In this document: one piece after another, positions 55,630 to 64,000 of the stretch
Position numbering within the stretch: the stretch's first letter is position 1
Layout: each line of letters starts with the position of its first letter
Assembly (NCBI RefSeq): GCF_000516985.1
Contig: NW_006917097.1
Location: 2,580,593 to 2,644,592, forward strand
DNA: 64,000 bases
Direction of reading: 5' to 3'
Origin: Pestalotiopsis fici W106-1
Lineage: Eukaryota; Ascomycota; Sordariomycetes; Amphisphaeriales; Sporocadaceae
Notes under the pieces: generated by a model
The model's database searches: none
Told to the model about the DNA's origin: nothing
What the model saw: only the letters and a program-made list of their open reading frames with translations
Position numbers and translations under genes: made by a program

Positions 55630-57192
55630 TTACCGCTTGACCTGCCCCTGGGCAGCCTGAAGCCGCTTCTGCACCTGAGCCAGCAATGGCTTTGGCACTC
55701 GAAGTCGGTGTCCCAATACGAGAGCGCCCGTCAGGAGGGCCAGGGCACCAGCTTGATGAGCGGCTCCGAGCGGGATGGGAACCATGTAGATGAGGGTAGT
55801 GATACCGAGAGCAACCTGCAAGCTGACCAAGTGTACCATGCCCAGGACGCCCTTTTTGACATCCTTGGGCATGGCGGCAGAGACCCTGCCAGTGCGCGAG
55901 TAGGCAAACAGGGCGAGCACGGCACAAAAAGTCGTAGTGGCCAGGATGCGGTGGTCCAGCTGCACCAGGGACGGGTTCTCGAGCATGTTGCGCCACCAGA
56001 GATCCGAGCCGTCCTCCTTGCGGCTGTAGAACTTGTCCCAGAGCTCCGACTTGGGCGGCGTGAGACCGAGGCCCATCTTGGGGAACTCATTGTAGATCAG
56101 ACCGGCGTCGAGGCCGGCGACGAGGGCGCCCGACAGGACGGTGACGAACACGAGGCCGGTGAGCAGGGCGGTGGAGCGGCGGAGGGTCGTGAGGACGGGC
56201 GACTGGAGCGCGGTCAGGTGCTTGAGGGTCTCGACGGGGGCGGCGACGGCGCGGCGGGCGCGGAGGATCGAGAGGGCCGAGAGCAGCATCCAGGAGTAGC
56301 AGACAAAGGCGGTGGCCAGGTGGGCGGCGAGACGGTACTGGCTGACGCGGGGGTGGCTACCGGGCGCAAAGAGGTCGTCCTTGAGCCCCGAGGCCACCAT
56401 CCACCAGCCAATGAAGCCTTGGAAACCAATGAGGGCCGAGATGCCGACGAGCGAAAAGGCCATGCGCTTGGTGACGCGGCGGCGGGCAATGAAGTAAATG
56501 GTCGGTAGAACAAAGGACATGCCAATCACGCGTCCCCAGAGCCGGTGCGTCCACTCCATAAAGTAAATGGACTTGAAGTCATCGAGGTCCATGTGCGAGT
56601 TGATCATTTTGAATTCGGGCGAGGCCTTGTACTTTGTAAACTCGGACTCCCAGTCCTCGTCGGAGATGGGCGGGCGCGAGCCGGTGACTGGTTTCCATTC
56701 TGTAATGCTGAGACTGTTTCGCAGCAATGGCAATTAGTCAATTGATCCTCGATTGTTGTTGGTCATGCCGGCGTAGAGCGTGGATGGGGCATTGGAAACA
56801 TACCCGGACTCGGTCAACCGTGTAAGTCCACCAAAGACGACGATACCAAAAACACTGACGGCACTGCCCAGAAGCCAGTATGCGACAGACTTTGACGACG
56901 TCTCGGGCCACGAGCTACTCTTTGCGGACTTGGAGGAAGCAGCTTCGGGGACGGCCTGCTTGGCAATGTCGCTCAATGGCGCCGCCTGCTGTGAGGCCGT
57001 GTGCTGAGATCTCGTCTGTCGTAAGATGCGCAGGATCCGCGATGGGGCCGACGACGGCTGCTGCTGGATCGAAGACGGCCGTAGTGCTGCTGCTGCTGGA
57101 GCTTGCTGCCAAAGGCATTGGCGACATATCGACGCCGCAGGGGCCGGTGCCCTCAGGGCTACTCGGCGTAGTCCCGGGAGGAGCAAAGACAT
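55630..57192 (-). CDS. COX15: Heme A synthase COX15
   Basis: This mitochondrial inner-membrane enzyme oxidises heme O to heme A for cytochrome c oxidase. Two exons (56804-57192, 55630-56713; 90-bp intron) give 490 residues. The N-terminus MSLLLPGLRRVALRAPAP is Arg-rich and acid-free, as for a presequence. The first helix contains GIVVFGGLTRLTESG, and about eight membrane segments follow. Candidate heme-ligand histidines sit in MEWTHRLWGRVIG, QYRLAAHLATAF, QLDHRILATT and PLGAAHQAGALALL, all conserved in Cox15/CtaA. The start at 57192 gives a proper presequence; the frame is open further upstream but without a good reason to use it. It is convergent with KRS1, with 255 bp between stop codons. 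Confidence 0.96.
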
Positions 57193-57865
57193 TGTGGAAT
57201 TGTTCTTCTTTGCTATGAGTTGCAGGCCTGCATACTCAATGAGTGTGGAAAGAGGGAATGGATACAAAGGGCTAGGGAAGAAAAAGTCATAGACGTCGTC
57301 TCGTTCGATAACCTTTTCTCCATGCAACGTGCGACGGAAAGAATTGGTTGGTGGGGCGAAGCTTTTAGAACAGCTCCCCCCCTGTCGCCGGCTGAGATCG
57401 GGGTCTAGTTCCAAGGGTCGTTCCACTATAATAGCCACCTGTGACGGTTACATCCAATCCGTGATCGGGTGTTTGTCACGCCAACACCTTTGTGTAAGAC
57501 TTTGGATCAGGTCACCACGGAATGTACCATGAGCATGGTCGATATGGTTCAAACATATACTCATTCGTGGCGTACCAATACTTTAGAAGCGTTTAAATAA
57601 GCAGCATGATACAACTTTTGTACGTTGACGGTCGATCTAGAATTGCAGCCGACTACAATACTCTCCAATAAAGATTTATTCGTTTCATGTCTCTTCAATG
57701 TCGGTCAGCTTCTATGACTTGGATTGCCTGAGCTTTTGCCAGTAGGGAAGCCATATAACGTCATTGTTGACAATCATTGTCTCAGCGGCATTACTAGCGA
57801 TAGCTCAAGTATGAGCATCCATTGGACCATGTACATTATTCTCGTCGACGAAATACACATAAAGC
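57193..57865. other. Intergenic region, COX15 promoter
   Basis: About 670 bp with the COX15 promoter and the 3' end of the esterase gene. No gene is seen. TACTCATTCG at 57559-57568 is shared with two other intergenic sites. Confidence 0.5.
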
Positions 57866-59091
57866 TTAAACATCCGACTGCGACTCTAGGAATCCCAACA
57901 AGTCTTGTGTCATGATCTCATGCGTGTGAGATGCCCTACTTCTGGTTAGTTGTCGGAAGACACCAAAAAAAGAAAAAGAAAAAAAGGAAAAAGAAAGGTA
58001 CTGCAAGCTGGACTGCACGTACATGTGACCAGAATTATACCAGAAATACTCTTCCAGTGGTAAGCATCCGAATTTTCCAGGATCCGTTAGAACCTCCAAT
58101 TGCATGTATGCAGAGCAATAGGTCAAGTTTGTGATACCCCAGGGGGCAGGGTCATCCAGTACGCCATTCAGAAAGGTGTTGGCATCGTAGACCATGGCCT
58201 TGGCTGCATGGTGACTTTCGGAAAACTCGACCGTCCTGTTGGCCAAGATGCCGTCCCACAGATCAACTTGCGCCTTGCTCGGGACCGGAGTCTCTCGGAC
58301 CTGATTCGCTGCCGTGCGGTCCAGAGGCGGCAGATTGACAAAGAGAAAGTTGCGGTATCCAGCGTCAAACAGCGGCTGTATAGACTGCTCAAAGACGGCG
58401 TCGATCTCGGCCTGCCAAAAGTCCTCAAAAGTCACATTCTCTGGCTTCTTGGTCTGCGAGTCGTTGATGTCGTTGATGCCGATCCACACGGCAACCAATA
58501 CTTGGGCTCGCTTATCCGCGATGAGAGGCCCCAGAACGGGTTCTCCCCAGGTCAGAAACTGCGCAGTCTGATTGACAAACGGCGTCGTTTCATTGTGGTG
58601 TACCGGTAGGAACTCCTCGGAAATATCGGCTCCGGCATAGGCAAAGTCCCACAGTTGAATGTCACAATCTGACGGAAAGTGTTCGCCGGGCTCGATTGCG
58701 CATCCTGTCAAATATTCGACCCAATTCGGTCCACCTTCTGCTGTGCCCGTAAAATTCTGCACAATCTTGTCACTGAGTAGCTCTTCGGGAGTGAAGGCCA
58801 GGTCGCCTGGTAGATAATCCCCAATGAAGCTGAAGTTTGGGTAGCCATATGTGCCCTGGACAAAGGTATAAGAGTCTCCAAAGGCAATCCTAGATGGTAG
58901 TACCCATGAGTATATTGTACTGCAAACTTTTGTTGATAGTCTTTGTCTTTTGCATGATAAACTTACAAATATTCTATATCATCCCAATTGAATTGGGACT
59001 GCTCTCGTGGCACACAGCCAGCACTTATTAAACCAAAGCCATTGATAATGGCCAAGCTGAATAGCGTTGCCCTGGATTTTGAGGATGTCAT
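57866..59091 (-). CDS. Secreted SGNH/GDSL-type esterase (CE16-like)
   Basis: Three exons (58967-59091, 58023-58889, and 57866 to about 57941) give about 355 residues. The N-terminus has a hydrophobic stretch (ATLFSLAIINGFGLISAG) that fits a signal peptide. Block I is IAFGDSYTFVQG with nucleophile S48, and GPNWVEYLTGC follows. The block containing VWIGINDIND matches the SGNH Asn/Gly region, and the C-terminal block with FWYNSGH and HTHEIM carries the likely catalytic His. Several Asn-x-Ser/Thr sites suggest glycosylation. The layout resembles fungal carbohydrate esterase family 16 acetylesterases that deacetylate plant cell-wall sugars; substrate is inferred. The last intron ends at three in-frame acceptors (CAG, AAG, TAG, 3 nt apart), so the exact junction is uncertain by two residues. 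Confidence 0.88.
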
Positions 59092-60342
59092 ATTATCTCT
59101 TTGGGCCGCACACTTACGATAATAATGATACATCACCAGACAATAAACTTTATAAATGCTTGAGAACTGGGCCACCTTATGTATGGAGCTAATAACGCTC
59201 TCTCATCATCTCGTCTGGCCCCTTCCCCGCTGCATTCCATTCTTGCAGATGATTTGAACATCCTACGGAAAAGCTTTGTGTCTCCATTGGTGGAAAATGA
59301 ACCAGGGCTTATTCTGTCTACCCTTGCCTCCAACCCCCCGCACACTTATTACCAGTCTCCAAGCTCCCAGCCAACTCTCCGGCGTCATAGAGGCGAGTGA
59401 GTATAGCTCATGCATATGTGTGCCGGCGGGATGGAAGTGCGTATTTAATCCGAGTGCTCCATTTTTTGTCCGCGTCGTCGCTGTCTGGGTCAAGATACTG
59501 GATATGGTATACCATTCCTATAGTGGAAACGTCTATACTCTATACTTCTGCGCCACCCCCGAACAGCCTCGCAACATATTTTCGCACCCTTCCCGCCTTG
59601 GATGATACGATTTGAAGGTCAAATGTTTTCTTGCCAGTTATATCAACAAGCTTTCTCGTTTCGCATTCTGGTTTGAATTGGGTTATGCTAATGGAGCTTT
59701 GACTTCCGGTCTGTTTCATATCATTTCGTGCAATCTCAGACTGTTCAGAACACTAAAACATTAATGTACTTGTACACTTTCATGTGCGCTTCTGTAACAC
59801 ACTCTTATTGAGCAAAAATTATAACAGTTGACCAAGTTGAACTTGACACTTATGGAAGGGGGGGACCCGAAGTCGAAGCAAGGTATAGTAGTTAGATCTT
59901 ACATCTTAGTGGTCGTGCTCAAGTTGGAAATCGTGACACAGCGGTGCTTCAATTGAATGGGAATCGTAATAAGGCCTTCGACTATATATCCATGATGCGC
60001 CACCGTGTGGCTGGTTGTGTGGCACCCTTCGGGTGACACAGCCGGAAGGTTTGATTAAGTCTGTTTGTTCACACATTATTTTCGTAGATTTAGACCATCT
60101 TTAATTTTACTCTTTATTTCAGATACTGGTCGTATCAATCCACTTAGCAACAAGAAATAGCACGTAGGCTGAAATCTGGTGATCGGCGTGATACAGGGGT
60201 ATGGATATCCACTTCACATCTAGTCCTCCCTATTCACGGTATTCAGCTTTTCCCTCATGCTCGTCTCCAGGATTGACTTGCTCATGGACGCATCGACCCA
60301 GACCTGCTCCAGCGCGTTTCCGAATGCGGATCAAGCATTAAA
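59092..60342. other. Intergenic region between esterase and HET gene
   Basis: About 1.25 kb between the divergent starts of the esterase gene and the HET-domain gene. It holds the less degraded copy of the dispersed hairpin repeat about 210 bp before the HET start. No gene is seen. Confidence 0.5.
60004..60131 (+). repeat. Dispersed repeat with intact hairpin
   Basis: Second copy of the repeat at 50571-50688, ending in the same GATACTGGTC. Its left part forms a hairpin: CACCC-TTC-GGGTG, extended across one mismatch by TGTG/CACA. Only two copies are visible in the window. Confidence 0.6.
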
Positions 60343-62073
60343 ATGCGCCTGCTCCATTCAGCGTCACTCGAATTGCACAATTTCAACGACAATGAAATAC
60401 CACCATACGCCATTTTGTCCCACTGTTGGGGAAGAGATGAGATCAGTTACCAAGATATGCAAATGTACCAGCTGGAGACGTCAAGCCCTTGCGGGGAATC
60501 ATCCATCAGACGCAAACTCGGGTTCCAAAAGATCGAGAGCTCTGCCAAATTGGCATTCGAGCAAGGGTTTGACTACATTTGGATTGACAATTGCTGCATA
60601 GACAAAACTAGCAGCGCCGAGCTGTCTGAATCTATCAACTCCATGTATCGATGGTATCAAGAGTCAATCGTATGCTTCGCTTTCCTGGCGGATGTCCAGG
60701 GACTTGAAGACAAAAGCGACCTTGTTCGTAGGAGCTCTGCTTTCCACAACAGTCGATGGTTTCGACGTGGATGGACGCTCCAAGAGCTAGTTGCGCCGAG
60801 TCGGGTCGACTTTTATACTGGGGAGTGGACTTTCATTGGAAGCAAGCGTGATGATGACATGCTTCCTCTCCTGAGTGACATTACCGGAATAGAGGAAGGT
60901 GTGCTGAAAGGCCGTCTCTTACCGGAAGATGTGAGCATCGCGGGCAGAATGGGATGGGCTGCCAACAGGTGCACAACAAAGACTGAAGATATAGCATATT
61001 GCCTTATGGGTATCTTCGATGTTAATATGCCGCTCCTGTACGGCGAAGGCAAAAAGGCGTTCATCAGGCTACAAGAAGAGATCTTGAAAGGTTCCGATGA
61101 TCAGTCAATCTTTGCTTGGGCAGCTCCACAATCGGAACATGCTACTTCTGAAGATGTATCAGGACTCCTTAGTTCGAGCCCTGCTTGGTTCAAAGAGGTT
61201 CCGAGCTACAGACTATTGCCGCCACTGCCAACTGGAGGAAGCATGCCTTGGAATGTCACGAATCTCGGGCTATGCGTGCAGCTTTTTTTGCGACCAAGAA
61301 GGAACAACAGTGGAAGAGTTCTCTTAGATGAGTTTGAGGCAATCATGGCTTGCTCAACAGGTATTGAGCACCAGGATTATAGCCCTCGTATCTGGTTGCG
61401 GCGATTGTGGGGTGACCAATTCGCTAGGGTATCCCCGGAAAGCTGCGATCTGATCAGGTTCAATTTACAAGACCAAGACCAGACCGAAGGGTCCTACACA
61501 ACCATATTCGTGAAAGCAAAGCCTACGCTCTTCCTTCCCGAATTTAAAGTAGCCCCTGAGAACACGCAGGCCACAAGTACAGACGCTGAAAGGTTCGTGC
61601 TTGTGGACGTTGAGCCCAAGTCAATGTGGGACGACCTGACCGGTATACTCAAGTTGTCCCAGCCAGTCTTGGGTCGCCCTGCTGCGGTTTTCCGATTCCA
61701 GAATACTATTTTCCAGGACAAGCTGCTAGACGTAGCTATCGGGGTAAAGCGCTCCCATGCTCATGATCGTTGGCGGCCGTGGGTCAAACAGCTGCCAGCG
61801 AAATCCAAGAGACCTTTGGCCGATTTTTTGAGTGATCCGGAATTTATACAGTTGGCCGGGACGCTGTTTCACACCCCAAATATCGAAAGCACTTCCGACG
61901 TTGCTCGATTTCCTCAACAAGATGAAGATACAAGCATGCCGTTTACGATTGCCAAAGTCGAAGAGATCTACCAGAGAAGTAGGAAATATTTCTCGCTTCG
62001 TGTAATCATCAAGCCCGAGATTTTTGTATACACCAAGTATATGCCAAAGGGCGATGTCATGGAAGTGGGTTGA
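60343..62073 (+). CDS. HET-domain (heterokaryon incompatibility) protein
   Basis: A single exon gives 576 residues. The HET domain starts close to the N-terminus with its three signature blocks: AILSHCWG (about 23-30), FDYIWIDNCCIDKTSSAELS with SINSMYRWY, and RRGWTLQELVAP. A second conserved stretch, TEDIAYCLMGIFDVNMPLLYGEG, follows. The remaining 300 residues have no domain I recognise. HET proteins trigger cell death when genetically different hyphae fuse, and filamentous ascomycetes have dozens; most, like this one, have no assigned partner. The N-terminus MRLLHSASLELHNF matches the family's usual start, supporting ATG 60343. A dispersed repeat lies just upstream. Confidence 0.95.
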   Translation: MRLLHSASLELHNFNDNEIPPYAILSHCWGRDEISYQDMQMYQLETSSPCGESSIRRKLGFQKIESSAKLAFEQGFDYIWIDNCCIDKTSSAELSESINSMYRWYQESIVCFAFLADVQGLEDKSDLVRRSSAFHNSRWFRRGWTLQELVAPSRVDFYTGEWTFIGSKRDDDMLPLLSDITGIEEGVLKGRLLPEDVSIAGRMGWAANRCTTKTEDIAYCLMGIFDVNMPLLYGEGKKAFIRLQEEILKGSDDQSIFAWAAPQSEHATSEDVSGLLSSSPAWFKEVPSYRLLPPLPTGGSMPWNVTNLGLCVQLFLRPRRNNSGRVLLDEFEAIMACSTGIEHQDYSPRIWLRRLWGDQFARVSPESCDLIRFNLQDQDQTEGSYTTIFVKAKPTLFLPEFKVAPENTQATSTDAERFVLVDVEPKSMWDDLTGILKLSQPVLGRPAAVFRFQNTIFQDKLLDVAIGVKRSHAHDRWRPWVKQLPAKSKRPLADFLSDPEFIQLAGTLFHTPNIESTSDVARFPQQDEDTSMPFTIAKVEEIYQRSRKYFSLRVIIKPEIFVYTKYMPKGDVMEVG

Positions 62074-62174
62074 GTGATGAAATTTCGAAAAACGGAGCAG
62101 GTGGCATGGGTTCCGCGGATGTTTGCGTCTTTGGGAGTGGTTGATTTGAGATTGATCGCTATCAGGGGCGGCAA

Positions 62175-63188
62175 TCACCTAAACCACCAGTTGACAGAAG
62201 CGTTGAGTCGTCCATCGTCAAAATTGCTTTGAACGCTGTGCCACCATCCCTTTGGAATGAATAGAGCATCTCCAGGCTCGAGCACAGCTTCTAGGATATC
62301 ACCAGATTGGCCAACACCCCATATAGCATCATAGAGTGCAGCTCGCTCGGGGCCTGACATCATCTCTGCGCCCCTGAATCGAGAATTGCCTCGGAAGCCC
62401 AACTGCTGCTGAACGCGTGTATATAGCTGCTGGCCCAAAGAAGGTTTCAAGAGCCGAACGGTCTTGTTACTTAGGAGTTGAACAAATAGGTTGGGATTGG
62501 GATCCCTATGCAGAGGAGTGTAGGTCGGTTCTAAACCTAGCCAGATACTCGAGTCATAAACGTCACCCTTTCCAGCCCCTTTGACGATTGCCGGGACAGA
62601 CAAATCGTCTTGCAGAGCCTGAGGAAGCTCGTTGAGTTGAGATTGAGCTATGTAGAGACGCTTGACCCGATGCTTGTCGTCGACCGTGGTATTATACACA
62701 GTGGCTTGCTCTAGTAGACCTAACGGCGCATGGAACTGGTGGAAAGTGGCCTGCAACGTAGATGATGGGCGTGTGTCGCAGAAAACATTATTGAGCAGAT
62801 GTAACGCAAGGTCAGGATGTTCAGGGCGAAGCCAATCTGCAAAACTCGATATGGGATCTTTTCGATGAGAACCTGTGCTTTGAACAAGCTCGTACGGGAA
62901 AAGCATGTCATGAAAATGAGTGAGATGTGTACCGAGTGAAGCTGATGCCCCTTGCTCATGCGTGAACCATTTTGTTGCTGGTGTGAGTGTATGTGATCCT
63001 CGGATCAATAGTGGAAGCTCTGGAATGAAGGCAGCGTCCCTAAAGGCGTCCAAGTTTGCATTTTCAGAGTGCGAAACACTGCTGATGGCACGTTTGGCCT
63101 GGCAATTGCTTCCACTGTGGAACTGGCTGAGAGCGTTGAGTGACGATGTAGCTTGCCAAACGCTTCTTCGAAGTAAACATCCATGCAT
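62175..63188 (-). CDS. JmjC/cupin-like (cupin_8) Fe(II)-dependent oxygenase-like protein
   Basis: A single exon gives 337 residues. The first 40 residues are rich in Arg, Ser, Gln and His with no acidic residue (MHGCLLRRSVWQATSSLNAL), which fits a mitochondrial presequence. The C-terminal half is a JmjC-type cupin: WLGLEPTYTPLHRDPNPN gives H227 and D229 of the iron site, FVQLLSNKTVRLLKP is the expected strand, and EPGDALFIPKGWWHSV carries H317. This set matches cupin_8/FIH-like hydroxylases, many of which modify proteins or ribosomal parts. The substrate is unknown. It is convergent with the HET gene, stops 101 bp apart. Confidence 0.9.
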   Translation of the reverse strand: MHGCLLRRSVWQATSSLNALSQFHSGSNCQAKRAISSVSHSENANLDAFRDAAFIPELPLLIRGSHTLTPATKWFTHEQGASASLGTHLTHFHDMLFPYELVQSTGSHRKDPISSFADWLRPEHPDLALHLLNNVFCDTRPSSTLQATFHQFHAPLGLLEQATVYNTTVDDKHRVKRLYIAQSQLNELPQALQDDLSVPAIVKGAGKGDVYDSSIWLGLEPTYTPLHRDPNPNLFVQLLSNKTVRLLKPSLGQQLYTRVQQQLGFRGNSRFRGAEMMSGPERAALYDAIWGVGQSGDILEAVLEPGDALFIPKGWWHSVQSNFDDGRLNASVNWWFR

Positions 63189-64000
63189 GCTGCGAGGTAG
63201 AGGTTTCTCGTGAGATATTGCCTTTCGCGATTGGCTACAATATGAATGCCCGAGAAGAGAAATATCAAAGAATTAATTGAACCAAGGAAATTATTTGTAC
63301 TGAAATCAGTCTGCTATTTTCAAGGCCACTGCTTGAACCTTACACATTGTGTTGAAGCTCGCCTTCTTTTCATTGTGTGATATGGTGACAGCATCCAATA
63401 TTCATCTACCAAGAATAATGGTATGCAACTAAAAAGGGGTTTGGCTTGATAAGCATCAAAGATAAGCGTTAAGATGAGGGCGTTGGACGCACAGACCCGC
63501 TCCCATTGCAATTGAATTGGTCGCCTCAAATCTACCAACCGCCCAGGTCTTGTTAGGCTAGTAGGCTGGGCGCCTAGAGTCGCTGGTGTCCACTAACAGA
63601 CACCTGCAGCACCAAAATCCCAATTTGCGTGCGTGCGTGGGAGCGAGGCTGTCCCGCCATTCGTGCTCGCAACCTCGCTCAACCTAATAAGGCACTGTAG
63701 GGCACATTCCGTCGTTGGTGATCCTGCCGCCAGATCACATTGCGCCGTCATCATCAACAGCATCAACTACATTATTCTTGCACCTCGCCTGCAGGTCCTT
63801 GATACTATCGGACCGTTTCCTCGTGGCTCAGCCAAGGTCGGCTGCTGCGAAACCTAATTCAGCCTTCGTCGCCCCTCCTGTCGCAGTCTCTACTACATTT
63901 AAGGTAGTGCTACTTGCCGCGGGGTATCGTATAATTCACCTGCTACCCCTCCAAACATTGCACATCTCAACATCGATACTCGACTAAAGGCCCTTTTTAC
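63189..64000. other. Right-edge intergenic region
   Basis: About 810 bp upstream of the JmjC-like gene. The rightmost part (63600-64000) is C-rich on the plus strand and could be the leader of a gene starting outside the window. No coding region is supported. Confidence 0.45.

Overview
This window is nuclear DNA of a filamentous ascomycete (Pezizomycotina), most likely a Sordariomycete and possibly of the order Hypocreales. The evidence is many short GT-AG introns (about 50-90 bp), a fungal phytochrome histidine kinase with a C-terminal receiver, a HET-domain gene, the fungal beta-propeller carboxymuconate cyclase, fungal-type COX15 and COQ5 with mitochondrial presequences, and large gene-free intergenic stretches. 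I found no rRNA, tRNA or CRISPR array. Exon joins were worked out by hand from splice sites, reading phase and family motifs. Every multi-exon model reported closes to a whole number of codons, except COQ5, which is cut by the left edge.

Left part (1-18 kb): the 5' portion of COQ5 (minus) and two tiny single-pass membrane proteins of 52 and 54 residues on the same strand. Next is a heterochromatin protein 1 gene (minus) and, diverging from it across 4 kb, an unidentified zinc-finger/coiled-coil/Gln-Asn-rich protein. The latter converges with a full-length fungal phytochrome (minus; 1506 residues). An 8.4-kb region upstream of the phytochrome holds at most two small, weakly supported coding candidates.

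Middle (26-50 kb): a P-type plasma-membrane H+-ATPase with an extra acidic insert, a ketopantoate-reductase-family gene divergent from a 2-oxoglutarate/Fe(II) oxygenase, a CNNM/Mam3-type protein, a 3-carboxymuconate cyclase, a ZIP metal transporter, and a CDF metal transporter with the DxxxD/DxxxD signature of manganese-type members. Three putative metal-handling genes plus the proton pump that energises such transport therefore lie within about 23 kb.

Right part (50-64 kb): a small secreted 10-cysteine protein, cytosolic lysyl-tRNA synthetase (KRS1) tail-to-tail with COX15, a secreted SGNH/GDSL esterase, a HET-domain protein and a JmjC/cupin-like protein with a presequence-like N-terminus. 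A short dispersed hairpin repeat occurs twice here (50.6 and 60.0 kb). The more degraded copy differs mostly by transitions towards A/T, as repeat-induced point mutation would produce.

The most notable signals not explained by genes are this repeat pair, four exact copies of an 11-mer (TGTACAGAGTA) all in intergenic DNA, and the unusual number of very short coding exons (10, 11, 23, 27 and 35 nt). I do not see a clearly new multi-gene system. The best leads are the small membrane proteins, the zinc-finger family, the secreted cysteine-rich protein and the repeat.
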